A DNA stretch of 37,470 nt. It comes from an uncultured Pseudomonadota bacterium. GTDB taxonomy: Bacteria > Pseudomonadota > Gammaproteobacteria > Burkholderiales > JALYOK01. The notes under the pieces were generated by a model. The model was not told the DNA's origin and ran no database searches. It saw only the letters and a program-made list of their open reading frames with translations. Location: positions 1 through 37,470 of the forward strand of contig CADEHE010000023.1 of NCBI GenBank assembly GCA_902826775.1, written 5' to 3'. Of this stretch, positions 8,326 through 16,577 are shown piece by piece (the stretch's first letter is position 1; each line of letters opens with the position of its first letter). The position numbers and the translations under genes are program-made.

Positions 8326-10004
8326 GGAATATGTCTCGTCACGCGCGTTAAGCCGCCCACCTTGTCGGCCTCGGCCAAATAGAGATCGAAGTGCCGCGCA
8401 CCGGTGGCACGATCCACCGCGACTGCCGTCAGCGTAACCAGTTGCGCGAAACCAGGTCGCGCGCTGAGCTCGCTCACTTCCACCCCCGCGCGCGCCAGCG
8501 TGCCGAGTGCGCGCTTGGAGTCTATGAGATTCGCATCGTAACTGGCGATCTGCGCGCTCGCGAAATCCAGGTAGCCGGAGCCGTTTGCGCTCACCGCCTC
8601 GGCCAATAGCGCGCTTCCCACCGCGGCGTCGGCACGCAGCGAGGGTAGTGCGTGTCCGAGCAGTTGCGCACTTTGGATATGCGTCGGCGCGCCGGCCGTG
8701 CCCACCAAAGCCGTGAGTGTGCGCTCTGCTTGCCCGCTCGCCGGCAGGGCTCGCCCGGTGAGCGCAATCGCCTCGCCCAAGCGGGACACGCGCCCTTCAC
8801 TGCCATCGTCCAAGTTATCGCGCACATTCGTCGGCGGATCGAACGGCGGGAATAACGGTGCATCCTTTGCCGCGCTGCGCACTGAGCCGTCCCAGACACG
8901 GTAGAGCACCTGCGTAGCGGTTAGCTGCAAATCCCAGATCGGCCCCTTGATCTGATCCCACAGTTGCGCAGGGGCGTTCCCATCCAAAGGCACTTTCAAT
9001 AGTTGCTCGAGGCCGAAGCCATTGCGAACGACATATGCATGCGTGGCATCGGCTACCACCAGCACTTCGCGCGAGTCCGCCACCACCAGCGTAAGCGGCG
9101 CGCTCAGTTGATTTGTGCGCACATCGTAGCGGCGCAACTCATCACCGCTGGCGATTAGCGCATCACCTGCAAACGCGCCTTGGTTCGGTACACGCGCCAC
9201 CAGCCGCGCCGGATCCCTGAGCGTGGCGATTTGCTCCGCGTTAAGGAAATTCGCGTCGGCGCGCTCAAGTTTGCGCACCACTTGCTGCGAGCCGTTCACG
9301 TTCTCGATAACGCGACGAATCAACAGCCAGCCGCGCAGCGCGCCACTGCTGAGATCATGCAGCGGCGCCACCGGCGTGCCGGCCACCTCGATGGGCTGAT
9401 CGCCGGCGCCCATGCCGAACTTCACCGCACGCCAGGCATCGTCATCGCCTTGGCATAGCCCATCCGGCCCCGGCGTGCGATAAACCGCCGTGGCGAGATT
9501 GGGGTCGGCGTAGTCTGGTGCGCCCAGTTGGAAAAACTCGCTCTCGCCCTCCTGCCGTATACAGGCACGATGCGCGGCAGCTTCGGCGGAAAGCGGCCGC
9601 GGCGCCGCGCTGGCGTTCTTATTCAGATCGAGCTTGAACAAGCGCGTGCCACTCGCGTAGATCAGCGCGTGCGTGTGGTAGTCGGTGATGCTAGCGTCTG
9701 CTGGCTGATACTTGCCCGCAGGCACCGCGAACGGCGCGCCCAGTAGCAGGCTGCGTTTGAGGACAGGCGTTGCGCTTGCCCCCAGGTTGTCGGGATCGAA
9801 CGTGGCCAGAGCCAGCGTGTCGGCCGCAGATGTTTCGCTGCCAGCGTATCCCCACAATCGCACCGGCGATTTCGCCGCCGGTGTGACTGGGGGCACACCC
9901 TTATTATCGCTGCCGCCGCCACCGCAGGCGCTGAGCGCCAGCAGCAACAGAGGGACAGCGGTACGTCTAATAGTGCTCAGCACCTTTGCTGCGGTTTGCC
10001 CCAT
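8322..10004 (-). CDS. Uncharacterised lipoprotein, possibly a beta-propeller
   Basis: The 560-residue product begins with a lipoprotein signal peptide: a hydrophobic stretch PLLLLALSAC followed by GGGGSDN, so the lipidated Cys would be near residue 27. The rest is a string of short beta-strand-like segments with repeated patterns such as RLFKLDLNK, ELRRYDVRTNQ and QLLKVPLDG, which suggests a WD/PQQ-like propeller without a recognisable catalytic motif. Four further Cys-containing or acidic loops (GLCQGDDDAW) are present. Its stop overlaps the CotH start, so this membrane-anchored protein and the exported kinase are likely made together. I cannot assign a function. Confidence 0.8.
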   Translation of the reverse strand: MGQTAAKVLSTIRRTAVPLLLLALSACGGGGSDNKGVPPVTPAAKSPVRLWGYAGSETSAADTLALATFDPDNLGASATPVLKRSLLLGAPFAVPAGKYQPADASITDYHTHALIYASGTRLFKLDLNKNASAAPRPLSAEAAAHRACIRQEGESEFFQLGAPDYADPNLATAVYRTPGPDGLCQGDDDAWRAVKFGMGAGDQPIEVAGTPVAPLHDLSSGALRGWLLIRRVIENVNGSQQVVRKLERADANFLNAEQIATLRDPARLVARVPNQGAFAGDALIASGDELRRYDVRTNQLSAPLTLVVADSREVLVVADATHAYVVRNGFGLEQLLKVPLDGNAPAQLWDQIKGPIWDLQLTATQVLYRVWDGSVRSAAKDAPLFPPFDPPTNVRDNLDDGSEGRVSRLGEAIALTGRALPASGQAERTLTALVGTAGAPTHIQSAQLLGHALPSLRADAAVGSALLAEAVSANGSGYLDFASAQIASYDANLIDSKRALGTLARAGVEVSELSARPGFAQLVTLTAVAVDRATGARHFDLYLAEADKVGGLTRVTRHIP

Positions 10005-10243
10005 CCGCCTTTACCTTCGAGTCGGTCTGATACTGCCCTGCCGCCTTGAGCGGACTACGTTCTGCTGCATTGAAACCTCGCGGTGTACTACCACGGCGAG
10101 CCTAACCCCGAGGGGAGTATTCCCTAAGGAGGCGGGGCGCGTCAACCGCGGCGCGGTGTCAAACGGCAACGCCAGCGAGAAATTAGACGAAAGCGATTAA
10201 TGCGGGCGTAGGCGCCCTCTCGTGTTTCGAGGTTTGTGAGCCG
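10005..10243. other. Intergenic region with several small hairpins
   Basis: This 239-base region lies upstream of the lipoprotein gene and downstream of livF, both on the minus strand. It holds CCCCGAGGGG (10106-10115) overlapping GGGAGTATTCCC (10113-10124), a mismatched stem around 10080-10099, and GGGCG-TAGG-CGCCC (10204-10217). The last could end livF transcription, but it has no T-run. The others would fall in the 5' leader of the lipoprotein mRNA. Confidence 0.4.
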
Positions 10244-10939
10244 CTAAACTTCGAGCCACTCTTTGCGCACGTCGGCGTTCGCTTTGAGTTGCTCTGGCGT
10301 GCCTTCGAACACAATCTGGCCGTGCCCCATGACATACACGCGCCGCGAAATAGCCAACGCGATAGTAAGCTTCTGCTCCACCAGCAACACGGCGACGCCG
10401 CGCTTCTGAATTTCGCGCAGCAAATTAGCGACGTTTTCCACCATCATCGGCGAAAGCCCTTCGGTGGGTTCGTCGACCATAATCAAGTCCGGATCGCCCA
10501 TCAAAGTGCGGCACAGGGTCAGCATCTGCTGCTCACCGCCGGAGAGTACGCCCGCGGGCGTGTCGCCGCGTTCGCGCAGGCGCGGGAACAAATCGAACAA
10601 GCCCTCCATGTTCCAACGGCCCGTGGCTTCTTTGCCTTTTAACCCGAGCACCATATTCTGGATCACCGTCAAGGTGGGAAATATAGAACGGTCTTCCGGC
10701 ACGTAACCGACGCCCAGATGCGCGATTTCATATGCGCGTTTTCCCACCAGTTCGGTACTTTTGAAGCGCGCCGAGCCGGTGCAATGCACATGCCCCATCA
10801 CGGCCTTGATAGTGGTCGAGCGGCCGACGCCGTTGCGCCCGAGCAAGCTAACGATTTCCCCCGGCTCCACGCGCAAGTTGACACCGTGCAAGACATGGCT
10901 CTTGCCGTAGTAAGCGTGCAGATCGCTGACTTCAAGCAT
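10244..10939 (-). CDS. livF: Branched-chain amino acid ABC transporter, ATPase LivF
   Basis: The 231-residue product is the second ATPase of a LIV-I type importer. It drives uptake of branched-chain amino acids or related amides through LivHM. The start at 10939 gives MLEVSDLHAYYGKSHVLHGV, the standard LivF N-terminus; a frame extension of seven codons upstream is unlikely. The P-loop reads GRNGVGRSTT, with Arg40 where Lys is canonical. The signature LSGGEQQMLTLCRTL and the Walker B segment LIMVDEPTEGLSP are intact, and the H-loop region is replaced by VLLVEQ, as is normal for LivF. It is the last gene of the operon, 41 bases after livG. Confidence 0.92.
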   Translation of the reverse strand: MLEVSDLHAYYGKSHVLHGVNLRVEPGEIVSLLGRNGVGRSTTIKAVMGHVHCTGSARFKSTELVGKRAYEIAHLGVGYVPEDRSIFPTLTVIQNMVLGLKGKEATGRWNMEGLFDLFPRLRERGDTPAGVLSGGEQQMLTLCRTLMGDPDLIMVDEPTEGLSPMMVENVANLLREIQKRGVAVLLVEQKLTIALAISRRVYVMGHGQIVFEGTPEQLKANADVRKEWLEV

Positions 10940-10980
10940 GGCGACCGCACCACCCGGCACGCGATTTACGACGAATCAGG

Positions 10981-11733
10981 CTATTCATGCGTCGCCGTTC
11001 CGAGATAAGCCTCTTGCACGCGAGCGTTGGCGCGAATCTCCGGCGGCGTCCCGGTCGCGATGACCTCTCCATAAACCAGCACGGAGATGCGATCCGCCAA
11101 GCTGAAAACCACACCCATATCGTGCTCGACGATCACCAGCGTGCGCCCCTCGCTGATTTGGCGCACCAGCGCCACGGCATGCTCGGTCTCGGAGTGGCTC
11201 ATGCCCGCGGTCGGCTCATCTAGGAGAATGACATCGGCCCCGCCGGCTATGGTCACGCCGATTTCCAGCGCGCGTTGCTCGGCGTACGAGAGCAGCCCTG
11301 CGAGTGTGTCAGCACGATGGGCCAGCCCGATTTCGCGCACGATTTTCTCGGCGCGCTCGCGCACCGATGCCAGTTTGCCGATGTGGCGCCAGAACGAATA
11401 CTTGTGCCCCTGCGACCACAGCACGGCACAGCGCACGTTCTCATAGACGGAAAGCTTGGGAAATATGTTAGTGACCTGAAAGCTGCGGCTGAGGCCACGC
11501 CGATTGATCTCGAACGGCGCGTGGTTGGTGATGTCTTTGCCCTTGAGGCTGATGCTGCCGGAGGTCAGCGCAAAGCGTCCGCTGATAAGGTTGAACAGCG
11601 TGGACTTGCCGGCGCCGTTCGGCCCGATGATGGCGTGACGTTCGCCCTGTCGCACTTCCAAATTGACGCCGTTGATGATCGCCGTCTTGCCAAAACTCTT
11701 GCGAACCTGTTTCAGCTCCAGTGCGGCGCTCAT
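10981..11733 (-). CDS. livG: Branched-chain amino acid ABC transporter, ATPase LivG
   Basis: The 250-residue product is the first ATPase of the LIV-I type importer. Walker A is GPNGAGKST (Lys43), followed by LFNLISGRF. The long insertion typical of LivG (RGLSRSFQVTNIFPKLSVYENVRCAV) is present, then LSYAEQRALEIGVTIAG as the signature region, VILLDEPTAGMSH as Walker B and VIVEHDM as the H-loop. All catalytic residues are present, in contrast to the altered P-loop of LivF. Its start overlaps the livM stop by four bases (11730-11733), which implies translational coupling. Confidence 0.94.
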   Translation of the reverse strand: MSAALELKQVRKSFGKTAIINGVNLEVRQGERHAIIGPNGAGKSTLFNLISGRFALTSGSISLKGKDITNHAPFEINRRGLSRSFQVTNIFPKLSVYENVRCAVLWSQGHKYSFWRHIGKLASVRERAEKIVREIGLAHRADTLAGLLSYAEQRALEIGVTIAGGADVILLDEPTAGMSHSETEHAVALVRQISEGRTLVIVEHDMGVVFSLADRISVLVYGEVIATGTPPEIRANARVQEAYLGTATHE

Positions 11734-13019
11734 GTGCCGACTCCCGGCACAGCCGCAGACGGAGCCCGTGTCTCAGCGGCGCGCAAGGCTAGCGTAACGT
11801 CGTCCCAGCGGCGCAGCAAATGCGGCCGCAGCTGGCGAAATCCGAGTACGCCAATCACAACCAGGGCGAAGCACACCATCCAGGCGGTCGGCTGTCTGGC
11901 ATCAACGCTTACTCCGAGTAAGCGCATCTCGCCCTCACCGCCGCCTGAGGTTTCGACGAAGTAGATCATTTCAATCAACCCCACTGCGCCGGCGAACCCG
12001 ATCAGAACCGGCACCAGGAGCGCGACATAGCCCGGCAGCAACTTGCCCAGCTGGCGCGCGCGCCAAGCCGGCCGGTGCAGCTCGATCAGACTGGCAATGC
12101 CACCGGGCGCAAACAACACCATCAAGAGGAAGAAGAGCCCCAAATACAGCAACCACGCCTTGGTGTAGCCCGATAGCGCCACCTGCAAGAACGTCACCAA
12201 AATCGCGCCGATCACTGGGCCGTAGAAGGAACCGGTGCCTCCCATGAACGCCATGAACAACACGAACCCGGACGCGGCGAGCCCGACGTTCTCCACCGTC
12301 ACAATCTCAAAGTTGATCGCGCTTAGAGCCCCCGCAACCCCGGCAAAAAAACTGGCGACAATGAACACCAGATAGCGCACGCGTTGCGGGTCGTAGCCAA
12401 CGAATTGCGCGCGCTCGGCGTTGTCGCGCACCGCGTTGGCCATGCGGCCCAGCGGGGTTTTGGTGAAGGCATACATGGCGATCGCGCTGAGCAGCGCCCA
12501 CGCGGCGATCAAGTAGTAAACTTGAATTTGTGGACCGTAGCTGATTCCCAACGCCTTGGGACCGACGACGCGGTTAGTAGAAATGCCCGCCTCGCCACCG
12601 AAAAAGTCAGGAAACATCTGCGAACCGGCGGCGACTAACTCACCGATGCCGAGCGAAATCATGGCGAACGGCGTGCCGGAACGCTTGGTCGTGATGTAAC
12701 CGAGGACCACGCCAAACAGCAATCCGATCACCCCGCCGATCAGCGGCAGCAAAGTGACGGGAAAACTAAATGCGCCCTGCCCCATCGCGTTCAGCGCGTG
12801 CGCGCAAAAGTAAGCCGCGAGTCCGAAATAGACCGCATGTCCGAACGACAGCATGCCGGTTTGACCCAGCAGCATGTTGTACGAAAGCGCAAAAATGATA
12901 TTGATGCCCATCTGGCAAAACAGCGACAGCGAAAAACCTTTGTTGAAAAGCAAAGGCAGCGCGATCGCCAGCGCGATGGTCACGATCCAAGGGGTGATGC
13001 CGCTGCGCTGCTCGCTCAT
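11730..13019 (-). CDS. livM: Branched-chain amino acid ABC transporter, permease LivM
   Basis: The 429-residue inner-membrane permease pairs with LivH. It carries the LivM core: NIIFALSYNMLLGQTGMLSFGHAVYFGLAAY, FAMISLGIGELVAAG, and the cytoplasmic NAVRDNAERAQFVGYDP coupling region at about 205-221. The core ends near residue 310 (FAPGGI). About 110 residues follow, with two more hydrophobic segments (VPVLIGFAGAVGLIEMIYF and WMVCFALVVIGVLGF). This is longer than the usual LivM of roughly 320-360 residues. The ATG directly follows the livH TAA stop and its own stop overlaps livG. Confidence 0.93.
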   Translation of the reverse strand: MSEQRSGITPWIVTIALAIALPLLFNKGFSLSLFCQMGINIIFALSYNMLLGQTGMLSFGHAVYFGLAAYFCAHALNAMGQGAFSFPVTLLPLIGGVIGLLFGVVLGYITTKRSGTPFAMISLGIGELVAAGSQMFPDFFGGEAGISTNRVVGPKALGISYGPQIQVYYLIAAWALLSAIAMYAFTKTPLGRMANAVRDNAERAQFVGYDPQRVRYLVFIVASFFAGVAGALSAINFEIVTVENVGLAASGFVLFMAFMGGTGSFYGPVIGAILVTFLQVALSGYTKAWLLYLGLFFLLMVLFAPGGIASLIELHRPAWRARQLGKLLPGYVALLVPVLIGFAGAVGLIEMIYFVETSGGGEGEMRLLGVSVDARQPTAWMVCFALVVIGVLGFRQLRPHLLRRWDDVTLALRAAETRAPSAAVPGVGT

Positions 13020-13952
13020 TTACGTTTCCCGCGTCCCCATCAGTCCCTTGGGACGCATCACCAACATCATCACCATGAGCAGATAAGGCAGCATCGGCGC
13101 CATGCGCGCCAGCGTAATGCTGGCGAACTGCTCCGGAATCTGCGCACCGAACAGACCGGCCAAATCCCCGATTGAATAGTCGATACCGACGGAGAAGGTT
13201 TGCACCATGCCGATCAGCAGCGAAGCAATAAACGCCCCGAGCAGCGAACCCATGCCGCCGAACACCACCACCACGAACACGATGCTGCCCACGGCTGCCG
13301 CCATGCCCGGCTCAGTCACGAACGCATTGCCACCGATGACGCCGGCCAATCCTGCAAGTGCCGCGCCGGCTGCGAACACCAGCATAAACACACGGGGAAC
13401 GTTGTGGCCGAGCGCTTCCACCATCTCCGGGTGGGTCAGCGACGCTTGGATGACCAGCCCAACGCGCGTGCGCGTCAAGCCAAGATACAGTCCGATCAGC
13501 ATGGCGATCGAGATCGCCATCATAAAGACGCGGTAAGCCGGATAGCTGCTCGTCAGAATATGAAACGCGGTGAAATTGAGTGCTTCAGGAATTTGATAGT
13601 CGACCGCCGCGCGGCCCCAGACCAAGTGCACGATTTCCTCGATGACGTAGGCCAGGCCGAATGTCAGCAGCAATTCCGCCACGTGGCCGAATTTGTGCAC
13701 GGTGCGCAACCCAAACCGTTCGACCAAAGCGCCGATACCAGCCACCAACAGCGGTGCAACGACCAAAGCCGGCCAAAACCCCAGCCACTTGCTGCACTGG
13801 TACGCGAAGTACGCACCGAGCATGTAAAAGCTGGCGTGCGCGAAATTCAGCACGCCCATCATGCTGAAAATCAGCGTCAAGCCGCTGGATAGCATGAACA
13901 GCAGCAGGCCGTAGGCCAGCCCGTTCAGCAGTTGGACAAGGAAGAATTCCAA
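13020..13952 (-). CDS. livH: Branched-chain amino acid ABC transporter, permease LivH
   Basis: The 310-residue inner-membrane permease has the LivH N-terminus MEFFLVQLLNGLAYGLLLF and the conserved SGLTLIFSMMGVLNFAHASFYMLGAYFAY region. Most of the chain is hydrophobic, with around eight membrane segments. The coupling region contains RTRVGLVIQASLTHPEMVEALG. The start codon is TTG at 13952: an in-frame stop lies just upstream, no ATG gives a normal N-terminus, and AGAAG precedes it by a suitable distance. It follows livK after 170 bases that include a strong hairpin, an arrangement that often lets the binding protein be made in excess. Confidence 0.93.
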   Translation of the reverse strand: MEFFLVQLLNGLAYGLLLFMLSSGLTLIFSMMGVLNFAHASFYMLGAYFAYQCSKWLGFWPALVVAPLLVAGIGALVERFGLRTVHKFGHVAELLLTFGLAYVIEEIVHLVWGRAAVDYQIPEALNFTAFHILTSSYPAYRVFMMAISIAMLIGLYLGLTRTRVGLVIQASLTHPEMVEALGHNVPRVFMLVFAAGAALAGLAGVIGGNAFVTEPGMAAAVGSIVFVVVVFGGMGSLLGAFIASLLIGMVQTFSVGIDYSIGDLAGLFGAQIPEQFASITLARMAPMLPYLLMVMMLVMRPKGLMGTRET

Positions 13953-13984
13953 GTAATGTTCTTCTAATCAGCTTGGTTGAAACC

Positions 13985-14007
13985 GGGGCGGCCTAGCCGG
14001 CCGCCCC
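13985..14007 (-). terminator. Hairpin between livK and livH
   Basis: GGGGCGGCC-TAGCC-GGCCGCCCC is a perfect 9-base stem with a 5-base loop. No T-run follows on either strand, so full Rho-independent termination is doubtful. Its position behind the binding protein gene suits partial termination or protection of the livK mRNA 3' end. Confidence 0.55.
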
Positions 14008-14122
14008 TGCCGCGAACTGCGCCTGAGGCAGTATGCCAGCGTCGAACTCTGATGTCTTTCACCCCGCAATCTTACACGCAGCGACGGCTCTGCATGCCGC
14101 GCTCGTAACGCGCGCGAACGCG

Positions 14123-15364
14123 CTACGGCCGCTGCATCTTGCAGGTCGTCGGCATCACCGTTTCGCTGCCTTCGACGCGATCATCGCTCTTAAAACCATT
14201 GCCGGTGCGCTCGACGTCGAATTTCACGTCTTTGCCGTCGACCTTCGAGTAAGTGGAAATAAACAGCGGCTGAACCAGCTGATGATTATCCGCGCGCATG
14301 GAAACTTCGCCGGTGTCGCCTTCTATCTTCAGGCCCTCCAGCGCCTTGCCGACTTTCGCGGGCTCTGCCGATTTGGCCGCATCGATGGCCTTGGCCAGCA
14401 TTTCCAGCGCGAGAAAATGCGTGGAGAAGTAGAAATCGTCTTTGGTGTCTTTGTATTTGGCCCGGTACGCCTCGTAGTGTTTCGTTGCCTTATCGGTGCC
14501 GACGTTCGCGTGCCATTGCGTGACTTGCTTCAGATGGCCGATACCGGCATCGCCCAGCGCGGGCGGCGTACCCAAACCACCGGCGTAGTAGGTGTAAAAC
14601 ATGGGCTTGAATCCGGCGTCGCGGGCGGCTTTGATCAGCAGCGTCATGTCGTTGCCCCAGTTGCCGGTGATGACGGAATCCGCGCCCGCAGCTTTCATTT
14701 TCGCCACATACGGCGCGAAGTCTTTCACTTTGCCGAGCGGATGCAGTTCATCGCCCACGATTTCGACGTCGGGACGCTTCTTCGTCAGCATCGCTTTGCC
14801 GGCTTTTGCGACGGCTTGCCCGAAGGCGTAATCCTGATTGAGCAAATAGACCTTTTTGATGCTCTTGTTCTTCGCCATGGCATCGGTGAGGGCGGACATC
14901 TTCATGTCGGCGTCTGCGTCGAAGCGGAAATGCCAAAAGCTGCACTTGTCGTTGGTCAGCGCCGGATCGACCGCACCGGTGTTCAAGAACATCACGGTCT
15001 TGTCCGGATTGCGCTCGTTGTGTTTATTGACGGCGTCAATCAGCGCCGCGGCGACGTTCGAACCGTTGGTTTGATTGATGTAGCGCACGCCCTTGTCCAC
15101 CGCCTGCTTGAGCGCGTTCTGCGCTTCTTGCGGATTGCTCTTACTATCGAAAGCGATCACTTCGAATTTTGCGCCGCCCAGCACACCGCCGCGCGCGTTG
15201 ATCGCGTCAGCGGCAAGTTGCACGTGGCGCACCATCGCTTCGCCGACGTTGGCGAACGGGCCGGACAGCGGATCGATCACTGCGATCTTGACGTTGTCGG
15301 CAGCCAATGCACCGGTCGAAATCACTCCAGCGCAAACCAGCGCCGCCATTAATGTGCGTTTCAT
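14123..15364 (-). CDS. livK: Branched-chain amino acid ABC transporter, periplasmic binding protein
   Basis: The 413-residue product is the type I periplasmic binding protein of the liv system. From Met at 15364 it has a clear signal peptide (MKRTLMAALVCAGVISTGAL, cleavage after ALA) and a mature start ADNVKIAVIDPLSGPFANVG, the family's ligand-binding opening. The start is fixed by GGAGAG a few bases upstream; a 38-codon upstream extension is Arg-rich and lacks support. Further family segments are NQTNGSNVAAALIDAV and KKVYLLNQDYAFGQ. The C-terminus VMPTTCKMQRP is common to this subfamily. It heads the operon livK-H-M-G-F. Substrate could be Leu/Ile/Val, amides or urea. Confidence 0.93.
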   Translation of the reverse strand: MKRTLMAALVCAGVISTGALAADNVKIAVIDPLSGPFANVGEAMVRHVQLAADAINARGGVLGGAKFEVIAFDSKSNPQEAQNALKQAVDKGVRYINQTNGSNVAAALIDAVNKHNERNPDKTVMFLNTGAVDPALTNDKCSFWHFRFDADADMKMSALTDAMAKNKSIKKVYLLNQDYAFGQAVAKAGKAMLTKKRPDVEIVGDELHPLGKVKDFAPYVAKMKAAGADSVITGNWGNDMTLLIKAARDAGFKPMFYTYYAGGLGTPPALGDAGIGHLKQVTQWHANVGTDKATKHYEAYRAKYKDTKDDFYFSTHFLALEMLAKAIDAAKSAEPAKVGKALEGLKIEGDTGEVSMRADNHQLVQPLFISTYSKVDGKDVKFDVERTGNGFKSDDRVEGSETVMPTTCKMQRP

Positions 15365-15634
15365 ATTTCTCTCCTCGTGTTGACGCGTCGCCAGCTGGTG
15401 CATGGCGGCTGCAGACCCCTTGAACGCGCGGAATCGTAGCACAGCCGACAATGCAAGCATGACAGCAAGCTTGCGCATACAACCGGCAGCGGTCGGTTAT
15501 CATTCGGCTCGTCGAGCGGTTGTGGCAAGATTCGGCGCAAGCTCCACCCCAACACAGTATCACTTCGTTGCCCAGTACGATTAATGTTTTCCAATTGATA
15601 CCTACAACAGTAACGCTTTATTTCGAGTGACACA

Positions 15635-16444
15635 ATGCATACATCATTCCTCCAAGGCCGCACCGCGCTGGTGACGGGTTCGGTGCAAGGCATCGGCCTG
15701 GCCATCGCAGAAGCCCTCGCCGGCGCGGGCGCGCGCATCGCCATCCACGGCCTGGCCGACGCCCTGCAGATCGAAGCAGCGCTGCATGCGGTAAAGCGCG
15801 CCGGCGCGCCCGAAGCGAAATTCTTCGAAGGTGACATGCGCGATCCGACCAAAATCGACGCCATGATGCAAGCGGTCTCTGCCTGGGGCGGGGCCGACAT
15901 TCTGGTCAACAATGCGGGGGTGCAGCATACAGTGAGCCTGGCTGAATTGACGACCGAGATCTGGGATAAAGTCATCAGCGTCAATCTCTCCGCCGCCGCG
16001 CATACCATGCGCCATGCGCTACCGGCGATGGCCAAGCGCGGTTACGGGCGCGTCGTTAATATCTCCTCGGTGCACGGGCTGGTGGCCTCGGTTCACAAGG
16101 CGCCCTACGTTGCGTCCAAGTTTGGCTTGATCGGCTTGTCACGCGTGGCGGCGCTGGAATACGCCAACGTCGGCTCGCGCGCCAGCGGCGGCGTAACCGT
16201 CAACTGCATCTGTCCCGGTTGGACTGAAACACCGCTGATCGAACCGCAAATCCTCGCGCGCGCTGGTGACTTTGGTGGCGATCGCAGCGCTGGCATCGCC
16301 AGCTTGTTAGCGGAGAAACAGCCGAGCCGGCGCCTATCGGGCACCGACGAGATCGGTCAAGCAGTGCTGTGGCTCACCAATCCCATGGCGCACAACATCA
16401 CCGGCATCGCACTGCCAATCGACGGCGGCTGGACCAGTCAATAG
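15635..16444 (+). CDS. Short-chain dehydrogenase, 3-hydroxybutyrate dehydrogenase-like
   Basis: The 269-residue product is a classical SDR. The cofactor motif is TGSVQGIG (14-21), with NNAG at 92-95. The catalytic triad residues are Ser145 (NISSVHG), Tyr158 and Lys162 (APYVASKFG); the Ser-Tyr spacing of 13 is standard. The C-terminus ITGIALPIDGGWTSQ and CICPGWTETPLIEPQI segment match D-3-hydroxybutyrate dehydrogenases, which oxidise 3-hydroxybutyrate to acetoacetate with NAD in polyhydroxybutyrate and ketone-body use. It is divergent from livK with a 270-base gap that should hold both promoters. Only a weak ribosome binding site (GAGTG) is visible. Another SDR substrate cannot be excluded. 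Confidence 0.85.
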   Translation: MHTSFLQGRTALVTGSVQGIGLAIAEALAGAGARIAIHGLADALQIEAALHAVKRAGAPEAKFFEGDMRDPTKIDAMMQAVSAWGGADILVNNAGVQHTVSLAELTTEIWDKVISVNLSAAAHTMRHALPAMAKRGYGRVVNISSVHGLVASVHKAPYVASKFGLIGLSRVAALEYANVGSRASGGVTVNCICPGWTETPLIEPQILARAGDFGGDRSAGIASLLAEKQPSRRLSGTDEIGQAVLWLTNPMAHNITGIALPIDGGWTSQ

Positions 16445-16453
16445 GGCACGCAC

Positions 16454-16560
16454 GCGCAGACGAGCGCAGCGAGGCCTGCGCACTACAACTAACCAGACGA
16501 GCGTAGCGAGGCCTGCGCACTACAAACCAACCATCCGAGCCTAGCGAGCGCTGCGCAAAC
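16454..16560. repeat. Three tandem ~37-bp repeats in a convergent gap
   Basis: A 32-base unit beginning CAGACGAGCG and ending GCGCACTACAA occurs at 16457-16488 and, with one change, at 16494-16525. A more diverged copy lies at 16531-16560. The period is about 37 bases. GCGCAG (16454-16459) can pair with CTGCGC (16476-16481), so each unit can form a hairpin. The repeats lie between the ends of two converging genes and may act as a bidirectional terminator or be a dispersed intergenic repeat. Confidence 0.75.
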
Positions 16561-16577
16561 CCAAGACCCGCGCCGCC

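Noticed and set aside
10106..10200. Possible yybP-ykoY (Mn2+) riboswitch because of GGGGAGTA
   Set aside because: The closing stem and the GACC(U)UU end of that class are missing, and no plus-strand gene follows.
9712..10200. Plus-strand open frame of 162 codons
   Set aside because: Most of it is antisense to the lipoprotein gene, and it has no family features or ribosome binding site.
10473..10486. FNR-like 14-mer TCGACCATAATCAA
   Set aside because: It lies inside the livF coding sequence, has an imperfect half-site and no gene in position to use it.
14033..15352. Long plus-strand open frame (439 codons)
   Set aside because: It lies antisense to livK, whose protein, signal peptide and ribosome binding site are convincing. 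The antisense product is His/Arg-rich and without family features.
16457..16560. CRISPR array
   Set aside because: The repeats are separated by only about 5 bases, there are no spacers of normal length and no cas genes.
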